Position numbers and translations under genes: made by a program | Shown: positions 1-6,789 of the stretch, piece after piece | Layout of the letters: the number at the start of each line of letters is the position of its first letter | How positions within the stretch are numbered: the first letter of the stretch is position 1 | Assembly (NCBI GenBank): GCA_027717875.1 | Contig: JALLOL010000130.1 | Coordinates: 1 to 7,089, forward strand | Direction: 5' to 3' | Source of the DNA: Acidobacteria bacterium AH-259-L09 | GTDB lineage: Bacteria > Acidobacteriota > UBA6911 > RPQK01 | Length of the DNA stretch: 7,089 bases | Notes under the pieces: generated by a model | Seen by the model: only the letters and a program-made list of their open reading frames with translations | Databases searched by the model: none | What the model was told of the DNA's origin: nothing

Positions 1-1369
1 GCGTGTGGGCTTCCTCCATAATGGTGCGAATCTTCTTGACGATCTGGGGATGTTGATCCGCAACATTGTGCGTCTCACCAACGTCTGTGCCGAGGTCGTA
101 CAGCTCAATCTCACCCGTGAACATCGGCTTACGGACAGCTTTCCAGTGGCCCGTCCGCACGGCCTGAGCAGAGCCTCTTTCGTAGAACTCCCAGTAGAGA
201 TACTCATGCTCCTCCTGGCTCTCAGTCTTTCCAAGAATCGCCGGCAGGAAGCTGATGCTGTCGGTGTTCTCCGGCGGCTGGACGCCGGCAATTTCAGCGG
301 CGGTGGCCATGAAGTCAGCGAAGTACGCGATATGGTTGGATACCGTGCCAGCAGGAGCGTGCCCGGGCCAGCGGACGATCATGGGGACGCGGATGCCTCC
401 CTCGTAAAGGTCGCGCTTGATCCCCCGCAGCGGGCCGTTCGAGTCGAAGAAGTCAGGATCGTTCCCACCCTCTCTGTGCGGCCCATTGTCGGAGGTGAAG
501 AAGATGATGGTGTCTTCATCGATTTGGTGCTCCTGCAGCGACTCGAACAGCTTGCCTAGATCAGCATCCATGCGCGTGATCATCGCTGCCAATCCTTTCT
601 GCGGCTCAGGCCACTCCTTGTCGGCATAAGCTGCGTAGTCGGGCACCTCCATCCCCTTCTGCCTGGCCTCGTTGTTGGCATGGGGAATGGTCAAAGGGAG
701 GTAAAGGAAAAACGGGCTGTCCTTGCTGCGGTCGATGAACTGGAACGCCTCTTCCATCAACAGATCGTGACTATAGCTAACCTTCTCGGTGGCGACTCCC
801 TGGCCGTATTGGCCTTCCCCGGGCACCACGTTCTCAAGCGGCACCCGTTCCTCATTTCGCACCAGGAAGGAGGGATAATAGTTGTGAGCATGGTGCTGAT
901 CGAGATAGCCGAAGAAATAATCGAAACCCTGTTTGGTGGGCACACCGGTTGAGCCTTCGTGACCCAGCCCCCACTTGCCGATGTGGCCGGTGGCGTAACC
1001 GGCCTCTTTGAGAATCTCGGCCACGGTAACGTCCTCGGGTCGCAGGTTGAACTTGCCATTGCCGCGGATGTAGGTGTGCCCGAGATGCTGGCCCGTCATG
1101 AGTACGCTCCGCGATGGTGCGCAGACGGTCGATCCGGCATAGAAGTCTGTGAAGCGAACACCTTCAGCGGCAAGCCGGTCGAGATGGGGCGTCTGGATTC
1201 GCTCCTGCCCGTAGGAACCGAGGTCACCGTAACCCAGATCATCGGCAATGATGAAGATGATGTTCGGCAGTCGCTCGGTTGTGACCGTACTCTCATCCTG
1301 GCCGATGGTACAAGCGGCCAATCCGACCAGGCTGAGCGTGCAGACAATAAAGCTGAGTCGTTTCCACAT
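1..1369 (-). CDS. Lipoprotein FGly-type sulfatase (arylsulfatase family S1), 3' end cut by window edge
   Basis: Probable periplasmic or outer-membrane-anchored sulfatase that hydrolyses sulfate esters. The reading frame stays open from the ATG at 1369 to the window edge: 456 codons, no stop. Residues 1-20 are a lipoprotein signal ending in the lipobox LAAC (Cys20, then Thr, not Asp). The sulfatase signature CAPSR lies at 83-87; Cys83 is the expected formylglycine precursor, with TGQ following at 92-94. Other family landmarks: Asp43-Asp44 (IADDLGYGD, metal ligands), GKWGLG at 131-136 (Lys132), PH at 229-230, TSDNG at 292-296 (Asp294/Asn295) and Lys318. The C-terminal ELYDL and GETHNVA segments are typical of the end of this family, so probably only some 10-30 residues are missing. 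An AGGGA at 1377-1381 lies 7 nt before the ATG. It is last in a leftward operon, 21 bp after the preceding stop. A maturase for Cys83 must be encoded elsewhere. Family call is firm; substrate is unknown. Confidence 0.95.
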   Translation of the reverse strand, partial: MWKRLSFIVCTLSLVGLAACTIGQDESTVTTERLPNIIFIIADDLGYGDLGSYGQERIQTPHLDRLAAEGVRFTDFYAGSTVCAPSRSVLMTGQHLGHTYIRGNGKFNLRPEDVTVAEILKEAGYATGHIGKWGLGHEGSTGVPTKQGFDYFFGYLDQHHAHNYYPSFLVRNEERVPLENVVPGEGQYGQGVATEKVSYSHDLLMEEAFQFIDRSKDSPFFLYLPLTIPHANNEARQKGMEVPDYAAYADKEWPEPQKGLAAMITRMDADLGKLFESLQEHQIDEDTIIFFTSDNGPHREGGNDPDFFDSNGPLRGIKRDLYEGGIRVPMIVRWPGHAPAGTVSNHIAYFADFMATAAEIAGVQPPENTDSISFLPAILGKTESQEEHEYLYWEFYERGSAQAVRTGHWKAVRKPMFTGEIELYDLGTDVGETHNVADQHPQIVKKIRTIMEEAHT

Positions 1370-1390
1370 AACTGTTTCCCTTTCAACCAA

Positions 1391-4270
1391 TCAACGGCGT
1401 GTCACCCAAATTGGGGAGGACCAGGCCATCATTTCATCTTCCTGGATCACACGAACATAATAGTAACTTGTGGTTCCCGGCTGAGAATCCTGATCCGAAA
1501 ACACAACTTCGGCATCCGCTTTTCCTGGATGAGTGGTGTAGATGAAATGATTGTCCTTAGCGATATCAATCTGGCGGATGAGACCCGTCCCCCTTGCTTT
1601 GATCTCCAGTTTCGGTGGTTCTGAAAGAGCGATGTCTTCTCCAATAAAGGCATCATCAATCCGGAAATCGATGATGATATTGTCCGTCGCCGCAAAAGTG
1701 CGACGGCTCTTTAACCCCTCAAAAATCGCTTCGCGGCTAAAGTCTGTGGCATAAACCGCGGCATAGGAGAGATGCGTCGAACCGTGATCAGAACTGGCGA
1801 TGACACCAATCCGGTGTCCCCGTCTTAATGCATCCCACAGAAAATATCCTTCTTCTTCCATGGCGGTATGGCCACGGCTCTCGTCCGGCGGTGCCCCTGC
1901 ATACTCGTAGGAACTGCGGGCTGCCTGGTACATTTCCATGACTGGCTGGCTTTCGGGATCGTGCCAGTCCCAACCGACGTGGGGCTGGTTCTTATCGGCA
2001 GGAGTATGTGGAATTGAGATCCCCGCAGTTCGTTTCAACCGCCTCCACAGGCCAAGAGGGATATTCTCTGCCGGGATCCGCCGATCACCGGTGATCAATT
2101 CTCCTCCACGATTGGGCCACACGATATTCCGGTGCCCCCCGGGTGTCACAAAGCTGCGCTCATAGGCATACAGGGAAACGAACCGCCCTGGGAAATAGTA
2201 GAGATCGGCGTTCTTCTGAGTTCTCCACCATCCGTACTCCTCTACACCATCGGCCCAGGCATCACCACTTACTTGATTGTGGTCGGTGGTGGCCATGAAG
2301 TCCAGTTCGGCTGCATCCAGTGCATAACGATACTGGTCGGGGATGGAAATATCTGTCCCGCCGTGACCGCGAATGTCAGTGTGCCGGTGCAGGTCGCCGT
2401 AAAACAGGTAGTATTTCTGATTCCCCACCTGAGTTTCGTACCCTTGATTAGGCGTGAGCTGATAACGAGTAGAGGGGCCTGCCACCTCCACTTCGGTAAA
2501 TTTGTTTGTGGCCTCGACTGTCCCTTGGGCCGTGAGAGAGGCGCAGTAGACATCCCACTGCCTGTTTCGATCCGTGCCGGTGCCCCGGAAGTCGGTGGAA
2601 TAGACGACCCAGATCCTTCCATCGGGCAGCGCGACCGCCGGAAAATCCTGCTTGAGGCGTCCATCGCTGTGCGGAAGTTGGATAGGGCCCAACCACGTCC
2701 TCCCGTTAAAATTCATGGCGTAAATGTTCCAAACCTCCGGTGGATTCTGCCGGCTGATCCACTGCCGAAACAACAGCCACAACCTCCCACCTTCATCGAG
2801 CAGTAATTGAGGCTGCTCCTGGAAATTGAGGGGAAGACCTTCAAAGCGGGACTGGGGCCCTTCCTCCAGCTCAAACCAGTTCCCGTTCTGCCGACACCTG
2901 AGCCTCAATTCCCGATAGGTGTGGAGCATGGTTCCCACCTGCGTGCTTTCCTGTCCCGTATCCTTGCCCCAGTTCGGTCCCGATTCCTCCCAGGCCACCC
3001 ACAGCCGATCCTGGGTATCAAAAACGGCCGAAGCATGAACCTCATAATGAGGAGTGGCTGCCACGGGCACCACATCACCCAACCGGCCTTGTGAATCCAC
3101 CGCCCGCATGTAGATGTCGTAGTCGCCGTTTCGGTAGGTGTCCCAGATCACCACTGCGTTTCCCACGGAATCTACGGCCACCGCCGGATCCCAATCATTG
3201 GCTGAATGTTCGCTGACGCGCATCTCCTCTAGCCTGGAGTCAAAGCCGGAACCCCGCATGGCAAAGATATCCGAGTTTCCGTCTCGCAGGCTCTGCCAGA
3301 CAAGCCAGATCTTGCCTTGTTTATCCGTAACTGCACCGAAATTGATGTCGTTGCCCGGATGGCTCGTTAGCTGAACGGGCGCCTTTAAAGCGGGCGCAAT
3401 CTGCCCAGCCCAAAGATCGAACTGACCTGATTCGAGCTGATTGTAGATAACCCACACCCGGCCTTCACCATCAGAGACCGTGCTCGTGGAACCGTAAATC
3501 CCCTTTTTTTCAGTGACTTTACGTGGGGTCGACCAACCGCTTCTCTCCAGTACACTGTAAAACACCGTGTCCGAGTCATTCTGGTAGCCGATCCAGGCGG
3601 CGTACAGCCGCCCGTCGCGCCCGGCCGCCACCGACGGGTAATCCTCCTGCGCTGAGGTCTGGGTCACGGCAAAGACATCAACGGCCCGCTCTACCAACGC
3701 TCTGCCATTCAAGACTTCCAAGGGATCGCGATCAGGGATCTCTCCCAATCTTATTTCGAAGCTTCCCTGCGTGGTATTCACGGTCAGCACAGCATCGGAT
3801 GGGGCCTGAATCTTCAGCCAAACACCTACCGGCCGCGTTGGTGAAGGACCATACGGGAGCCGGCGACGCCCGCCGAGAGGAGGTTCTCCCGCTGGTTCCC
3901 GGCGTGTGTTAAAGTTGGCGACCTTCGAGTTGACCGTCCAGGAAGTAGTGAGACTGTGGACATTCTCTGAGCCGGTAAATACCCAGCCCTGAAGATCCAA
4001 AAATTCGCCTTTGTCCAGGTGAGCGATTCCGTTCCATTCCATGGGCTCTGAGTCACTTAGACCGAATGTAAGTTTCACGAGAAGCGGAAGCGAAGTAGTG
4101 TCAAAAGCCAAATTCCCGGATGATCCCTGCGCTGCTTGTGCTCCCGGAGACACACTCGAACCCGACATCAGACGTACCGAGCCGTTGAACCAGAACGCCG
4201 TCAATGTGAAAAGGCCGGCTGTGATAGCTGCCAAAAAGGTCTTCTTTCCCATGGCCCCTAATTCACCCAT
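1391..4270 (-). CDS. Exported beta-propeller / DUF3604 (PHP-like metallohydrolase) fusion protein
   Basis: 959 residues. A hydrophobic segment at about 11-28 is a signal peptide, with possible cleavage near AQA (44-46). Residues 60-180 form a beta-rich N-terminal domain. Residues about 200-580 contain seven repeats starting near 210, 260, 308, 359, 410, 484 and 540, each with a pattern like DxxGRLWVxW followed by a D-[IV]-[YF] strand, as in a seven-bladed propeller. The C-terminal domain (about 619-958) is DUF3604: GDLHRHTD at 625-632 (His628, His630), TTDHN at 661-665 (Asp663, His664), IPHTP at 753-757 and SSDHGSTH at 826-833, a PHP/amidohydrolase-like set of metal ligands. It ends in AWSSPIWV, as does the upstream paralogue. 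The ATG at 4270 has GGAG 9 nt upstream and overlaps the previous stop by 13 bp, suggesting translational coupling. Met7 (4252) is an alternative start that keeps the signal peptide. Hydrolase activity is inferred from family motifs; the substrate is unknown. Confidence 0.88.
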   Translation of the reverse strand: MGELGAMGKKTFLAAITAGLFTLTAFWFNGSVRLMSGSSVSPGAQAAQGSSGNLAFDTTSLPLLVKLTFGLSDSEPMEWNGIAHLDKGEFLDLQGWVFTGSENVHSLTTSWTVNSKVANFNTRREPAGEPPLGGRRRLPYGPSPTRPVGVWLKIQAPSDAVLTVNTTQGSFEIRLGEIPDRDPLEVLNGRALVERAVDVFAVTQTSAQEDYPSVAAGRDGRLYAAWIGYQNDSDTVFYSVLERSGWSTPRKVTEKKGIYGSTSTVSDGEGRVWVIYNQLESGQFDLWAGQIAPALKAPVQLTSHPGNDINFGAVTDKQGKIWLVWQSLRDGNSDIFAMRGSGFDSRLEEMRVSEHSANDWDPAVAVDSVGNAVVIWDTYRNGDYDIYMRAVDSQGRLGDVVPVAATPHYEVHASAVFDTQDRLWVAWEESGPNWGKDTGQESTQVGTMLHTYRELRLRCRQNGNWFELEEGPQSRFEGLPLNFQEQPQLLLDEGGRLWLLFRQWISRQNPPEVWNIYAMNFNGRTWLGPIQLPHSDGRLKQDFPAVALPDGRIWVVYSTDFRGTGTDRNRQWDVYCASLTAQGTVEATNKFTEVEVAGPSTRYQLTPNQGYETQVGNQKYYLFYGDLHRHTDIRGHGGTDISIPDQYRYALDAAELDFMATTDHNQVSGDAWADGVEEYGWWRTQKNADLYYFPGRFVSLYAYERSFVTPGGHRNIVWPNRGGELITGDRRIPAENIPLGLWRRLKRTAGISIPHTPADKNQPHVGWDWHDPESQPVMEMYQAARSSYEYAGAPPDESRGHTAMEEEGYFLWDALRRGHRIGVIASSDHGSTHLSYAAVYATDFSREAIFEGLKSRRTFAATDNIIIDFRIDDAFIGEDIALSEPPKLEIKARGTGLIRQIDIAKDNHFIYTTHPGKADAEVVFSDQDSQPGTTSYYYVRVIQEDEMMAWSSPIWVTRR

Positions 4271-6642
4271 ACCGGGCTGCTCCAGGCCTTGTTGGTGTCC
4301 AGCTGCTCGACGCGCAGCATGTAAAAATCGCCGCTCTTGGGAGGTTCGGGGTCCAGATAAGTGACACGGTAATCCATCGCTCCCTCCGGGTCGACCAGCT
4401 CACACTCCAGGAAAAAGGTGGGCTCCACCCCCATCTTCTGCATGTAAGAATGTGTGACCTTGGGATGCCCACCTTTGCTCCAGGTAAACTTGCCGTTGTT
4501 TTTCAGCTCATCCAGCGGAATCCGGACCTCGATCACCCCCATCAGCCGCGAATCATCCAGACGGAACCGGAGAGCGTCACCCTGAACCTGGGAAATGTCT
4601 ACCAGAAATCCGTCGCGGTCCCCGGACACTGCAGCGGTGGTCCAGGTGATCGCATTCCCTTGCTGTTGAATCTCTTCAAACCCCTGGTCGCGATTCAAAA
4701 TGGTATGAAGTTGTAATTTTCCTTCTTCTGCTCGCAGTTCGCCGCCGGCAAGTCCCTCGGCAGCCCGCCGCTGATAATAGTTGTCTCCCCAAATCACCCG
4801 CACCAGGTTGCCATTCTTGCGGGCGGGTTCTGCTGAATAGATCACTTTCAGGTTCTTCAAGAGCTGGACACGCACCAGCGGAGCCGTCCCCGAAACTCTG
4901 GCCTCCAGTTTCGCATGTTTTGCTAAACCGGAAGGCAGTTCACCTCCCATCTGTTCTCCGTTAACCCGAAAATCCAGTAAGCAGCGGGTGTTTCCTGTAA
5001 CCGCGAAGGTCCTCTTTTCATACAGACCTTTCCAGATTTCGTCGCGGGATTTTCCTGAAGCGTACACCCCGGCCAGGGCATTGGTCATGGTGTAAATGAG
5101 GCCCGGATAGGCATTCCCCATCGCGGAAGTATGAGTGTCGCCCGCCCCTATTGCTCCCAGGCGCAAGCCGGTTTCCAGATGCTTAAAGTACGATTCTTCG
5201 AAGACTCCGTGAACCGATGCAATTTCAAAAAGCCGCTCGATCCTGGGATCCGTAGGATGCGACCAATCGGGAGGACCCCCTCCGATATGGGGAATCACCA
5301 GGGTCGGTTTTCTAACCAGCTGCAGCGTCTTGAGCATTTTCGCAATCGGTGCTGATGGACTGACCGGATCCAGATGCATTGCGGTGGGAGCTTCATCGGC
5401 GTTGTAGTAGACATTGTGGTGTCCTCCAACTCTTGTACCGACGCTATACTCGTATCCCAGGATCGTGACCAGATCCTGCCACCCATTCAACTTTTGGTTG
5501 ACTCTTTCGATTTCCGGCCAGTGATCCATGGGCCACTGTGCTCCCTCCAGGTGGTAACGCGGTCCGCTGCCTCCTTTAATGTACAAGTGGTGTGATGTGA
5601 GAGCCCCAAAATCCAACAGACCTACCCGTCGACCATAAAGGTACACTTCCTCGAAGACACCACGACCGTCGTGAAGATAGCTGTGCTGGTGCAGCTCGCC
5701 GTAGTAGACACGGCGATTCGGATAGCGCTCGACCCAAATGGGATTACTGAGCGCCCGAATCTTTCCGTCACTGGTTTCTACCCCTATTCGAACAATCCCC
5801 TCTGAAGTTGCAAGGACGTCCCGGGCGACGTAATGCTGAAGCCTGGGCTCATATCGGAAGTGCCCTCCTGCCACGGCACCTGACGTCATTCGTAGGGTCA
5901 GGCCCTGAAAATCCTTGGCCAGCGATCCCCATTCGTCCTGAGGAACGACTTCCACCGGAAACCGCTCTCGCAGCTTGACGATGGATGGAGCCTGCACGCG
6001 GAGTTTACGAACTGGTCCCCCAGTGACTTTCAGCAGGGTGTCGCCCCCATAGCCCAACACCTTGTCCTCGCGAACAATCGCTACGCGGAAGTTGAAAAGA
6101 TTTTCTTCGTAGTGCTGCATCCGGACCCCTTGCGGTCCACCCAGATCAAAAACGACGCTGTCGCCCTCCCCAAGAGTTCCCTTTCCAATGTTTACCGCTG
6201 CCGTCTTACGGTAAGGGAAGACGCTGGGAGTGTTGCGCCGGACCCAGTTAGTAAAGATACGCGTACTTCCTTCCACTTCCGGCTTGGAAAATTCTGCGGA
6301 AAAGTAGGCAGGAGCACGGGGATCGGTATTCTGGAACTGCTCGACGTCACTGGTGAAGTGCTTCCAGATCTCCAGCGACATGCCCCTTTCAATCGGTAGG
6401 TCGCCGACCGTATATTCAAACTGTATACGCTCTCGTTTCCCCGCTTCGACGACCGGAGAGGTCAGCAGTTTTACCTGACCATGTAGAGGAAATCCTTCCG
6501 GAAAATAGGCCCCCGGCCGGTACTCAATCTGTCCGATCCCCGAATCTTCTTCAAGGTTCTGCGAGCGGGTTTCAAAAGCTACAGTCGCAAAGAGACCGAT
6601 CAAGACAATTAGGACAAATAGGTGAAAGTGGTGTTTTCTCAA
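4258..6642 (-). CDS. Secreted DUF3604-family PHP-like metallohydrolase, TTG start
   Basis: 794 residues, first gene of the leftward operon. The start codon is TTG (6640-6642). It is chosen because GGAGG (6649-6653) lies 6 nt upstream, the frame begins with a clear signal peptide (basic MRKHH, hydrophobic core at about 8-22, possible cleavage after ATVA), and the next in-frame Met is near residue 88. Residues 50-205 and 210-305 look like beta-sandwich domains. The PHP-like DUF3604 core spans about 311-560: GELHQHS at 315-321 (His318, His320), TSHH at 349-352, GGHHN at 406-410, IPH at 450-452 and GDTHTS at 501-506 (Asp502, His504). Segments such as RTFAVTGN and LDFRVNGE align with the downstream paralogue. 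A segment at about 612-768 interrupts the C-terminal beta domain, and the protein ends in AWSSPVWVN. At motif II it has Ser350 where the paralogue has Asp663, so its metal centre may differ. It is distantly reminiscent of CehA/McbA-type metallohydrolases. Biochemical role unknown. Confidence 0.87.
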   Translation of the reverse strand: MRKHHFHLFVLIVLIGLFATVAFETRSQNLEEDSGIGQIEYRPGAYFPEGFPLHGQVKLLTSPVVEAGKRERIQFEYTVGDLPIERGMSLEIWKHFTSDVEQFQNTDPRAPAYFSAEFSKPEVEGSTRIFTNWVRRNTPSVFPYRKTAAVNIGKGTLGEGDSVVFDLGGPQGVRMQHYEENLFNFRVAIVREDKVLGYGGDTLLKVTGGPVRKLRVQAPSIVKLRERFPVEVVPQDEWGSLAKDFQGLTLRMTSGAVAGGHFRYEPRLQHYVARDVLATSEGIVRIGVETSDGKIRALSNPIWVERYPNRRVYYGELHQHSYLHDGRGVFEEVYLYGRRVGLLDFGALTSHHLYIKGGSGPRYHLEGAQWPMDHWPEIERVNQKLNGWQDLVTILGYEYSVGTRVGGHHNVYYNADEAPTAMHLDPVSPSAPIAKMLKTLQLVRKPTLVIPHIGGGPPDWSHPTDPRIERLFEIASVHGVFEESYFKHLETGLRLGAIGAGDTHTSAMGNAYPGLIYTMTNALAGVYASGKSRDEIWKGLYEKRTFAVTGNTRCLLDFRVNGEQMGGELPSGLAKHAKLEARVSGTAPLVRVQLLKNLKVIYSAEPARKNGNLVRVIWGDNYYQRRAAEGLAGGELRAEEGKLQLHTILNRDQGFEEIQQQGNAITWTTAAVSGDRDGFLVDISQVQGDALRFRLDDSRLMGVIEVRIPLDELKNNGKFTWSKGGHPKVTHSYMQKMGVEPTFFLECELVDPEGAMDYRVTYLDPEPPKSGDFYMLRVEQLDTNKAWSSPVWVN

Positions 6643-6647
6643 CTGTG

Positions 6648-6657
6648 CCCTCCCCCC
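6648..6657 (-). promoter_or_regulatory. Strong ribosome binding site deciding the TTG start
   Basis: On the minus strand this reads GGGGGGAGGG. Its GGAGG core (6649-6653) sits 6 nt before the TTG at 6642. No ATG or GTG gives a comparable signal-peptide start, so this site is the main support for TTG initiation of the first operon gene. Confidence 0.7.
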
Positions 6658-6672
6658 AGGAGAAGTGCGCTT

Positions 6673-6701
6673 ATTCTAGTCTATGTTTCACTATGTTTCC
6701 A
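6673..6701 (-). promoter_or_regulatory. Candidate sigma70-type promoter for the leftward operon
   Basis: Minus-strand TGGAAA (6696-6701, 4/6 to the -35 consensus), a 17-bp spacer, then TAGAAT (6673-6678, 5/6 to the -10 consensus). The predicted transcription start is near 6666, leaving a leader of about 24 nt that contains the GGAGG site. An alternative is TTGCCT (6712-6717), 16 bp, CATAGT (6690-6695). Promoter consensus for this lineage is not known, so this is a motif-level prediction. Confidence 0.4.
6681..6700. repeat. Two tandem copies of a 10-bp repeat in the promoter spacer
   Basis: CTATGTTTCA (6681-6690) is followed directly by CTATGTTTCC (6691-6700): 9 of 10 bases identical, with a period of one helical turn. 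The pair lies between and over the candidate -35 and -10 boxes of the leftward promoter. It could be an operator for a regulator binding direct repeats; a chance duplication is also possible. Confidence 0.45.
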
Positions 6702-6749
6702 CAACCCTTTTAGGCAATACTCATTATTTACTTGAGGTCCCGCACTTTC

Positions 6750-6768
6750 TTGACACCTGTGAGGTCAA
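6750..6768. promoter_or_regulatory. Inverted repeat over the rightward -35 box, possible operator
   Basis: TTGAC (6750-6754) and GTCAA (6764-6768) are perfect inverted arms with a 9-nt centre. The similarity extends imperfectly inward (ACCT against AGGT). A further copy of the right-arm element, TGAGGTC, occurs at 6733-6739 as well as 6760-6766, a 27-bp direct spacing. The position over the -35 box would suit a repressor or a shared divergent regulator. No cognate regulator gene is in the window. Confidence 0.35.
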
Positions 6769-6778
6769 CACATAAGAT
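6750..6778 (+). promoter_or_regulatory. Candidate sigma70-type promoter for the rightward gene
   Basis: A perfect TTGACA (6750-6755), a 17-bp spacer and TAAGAT (6773-6778, 4/6 to TATAAT). The expected transcription start is near 6784-6786, only about 4-6 nt before the ATG at 6790. If both calls are right, the transcript is essentially leaderless, which would fit the absence of a good Shine-Dalgarno. Confidence 0.5.
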
Positions 6779-6789
6779 CGGTGCCAATC

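Noticed and set aside
5..559. Rightward 184-codon open frame at the left edge
   Set aside because: Antisense to the sulfatase segment carrying TSDNG and the C-terminal ELYDL motif, which is clearly the coding strand.
959..1624. Rightward 221-codon open frame
   Set aside because: It lies antisense across the sulfatase start and the end of the second operon gene, both strongly supported by motifs. Its composition is low in structure and there is no Shine-Dalgarno or family resemblance.
2132..2806. Rightward 224-codon open frame
   Set aside because: Antisense to the propeller-DUF3604 gene, whose repeats and metal motifs cover the same bases. It is a codon-bias shadow.
4250..4252. ATG at 4252 as the only start of the second operon gene
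   Set aside because: Possible, and it keeps the signal peptide, but its purine-rich stretch (AGGGG) is only 2 nt away, while the ATG at 4270 has GGAG at 9 nt. Kept as an alternative.
6643..6789. Terminator, riboswitch or small RNA in the divergent intergenic region
   Set aside because: No GC-rich hairpin followed by a T-run and no conserved riboswitch core were seen. The only structures are promoter-scale repeats.
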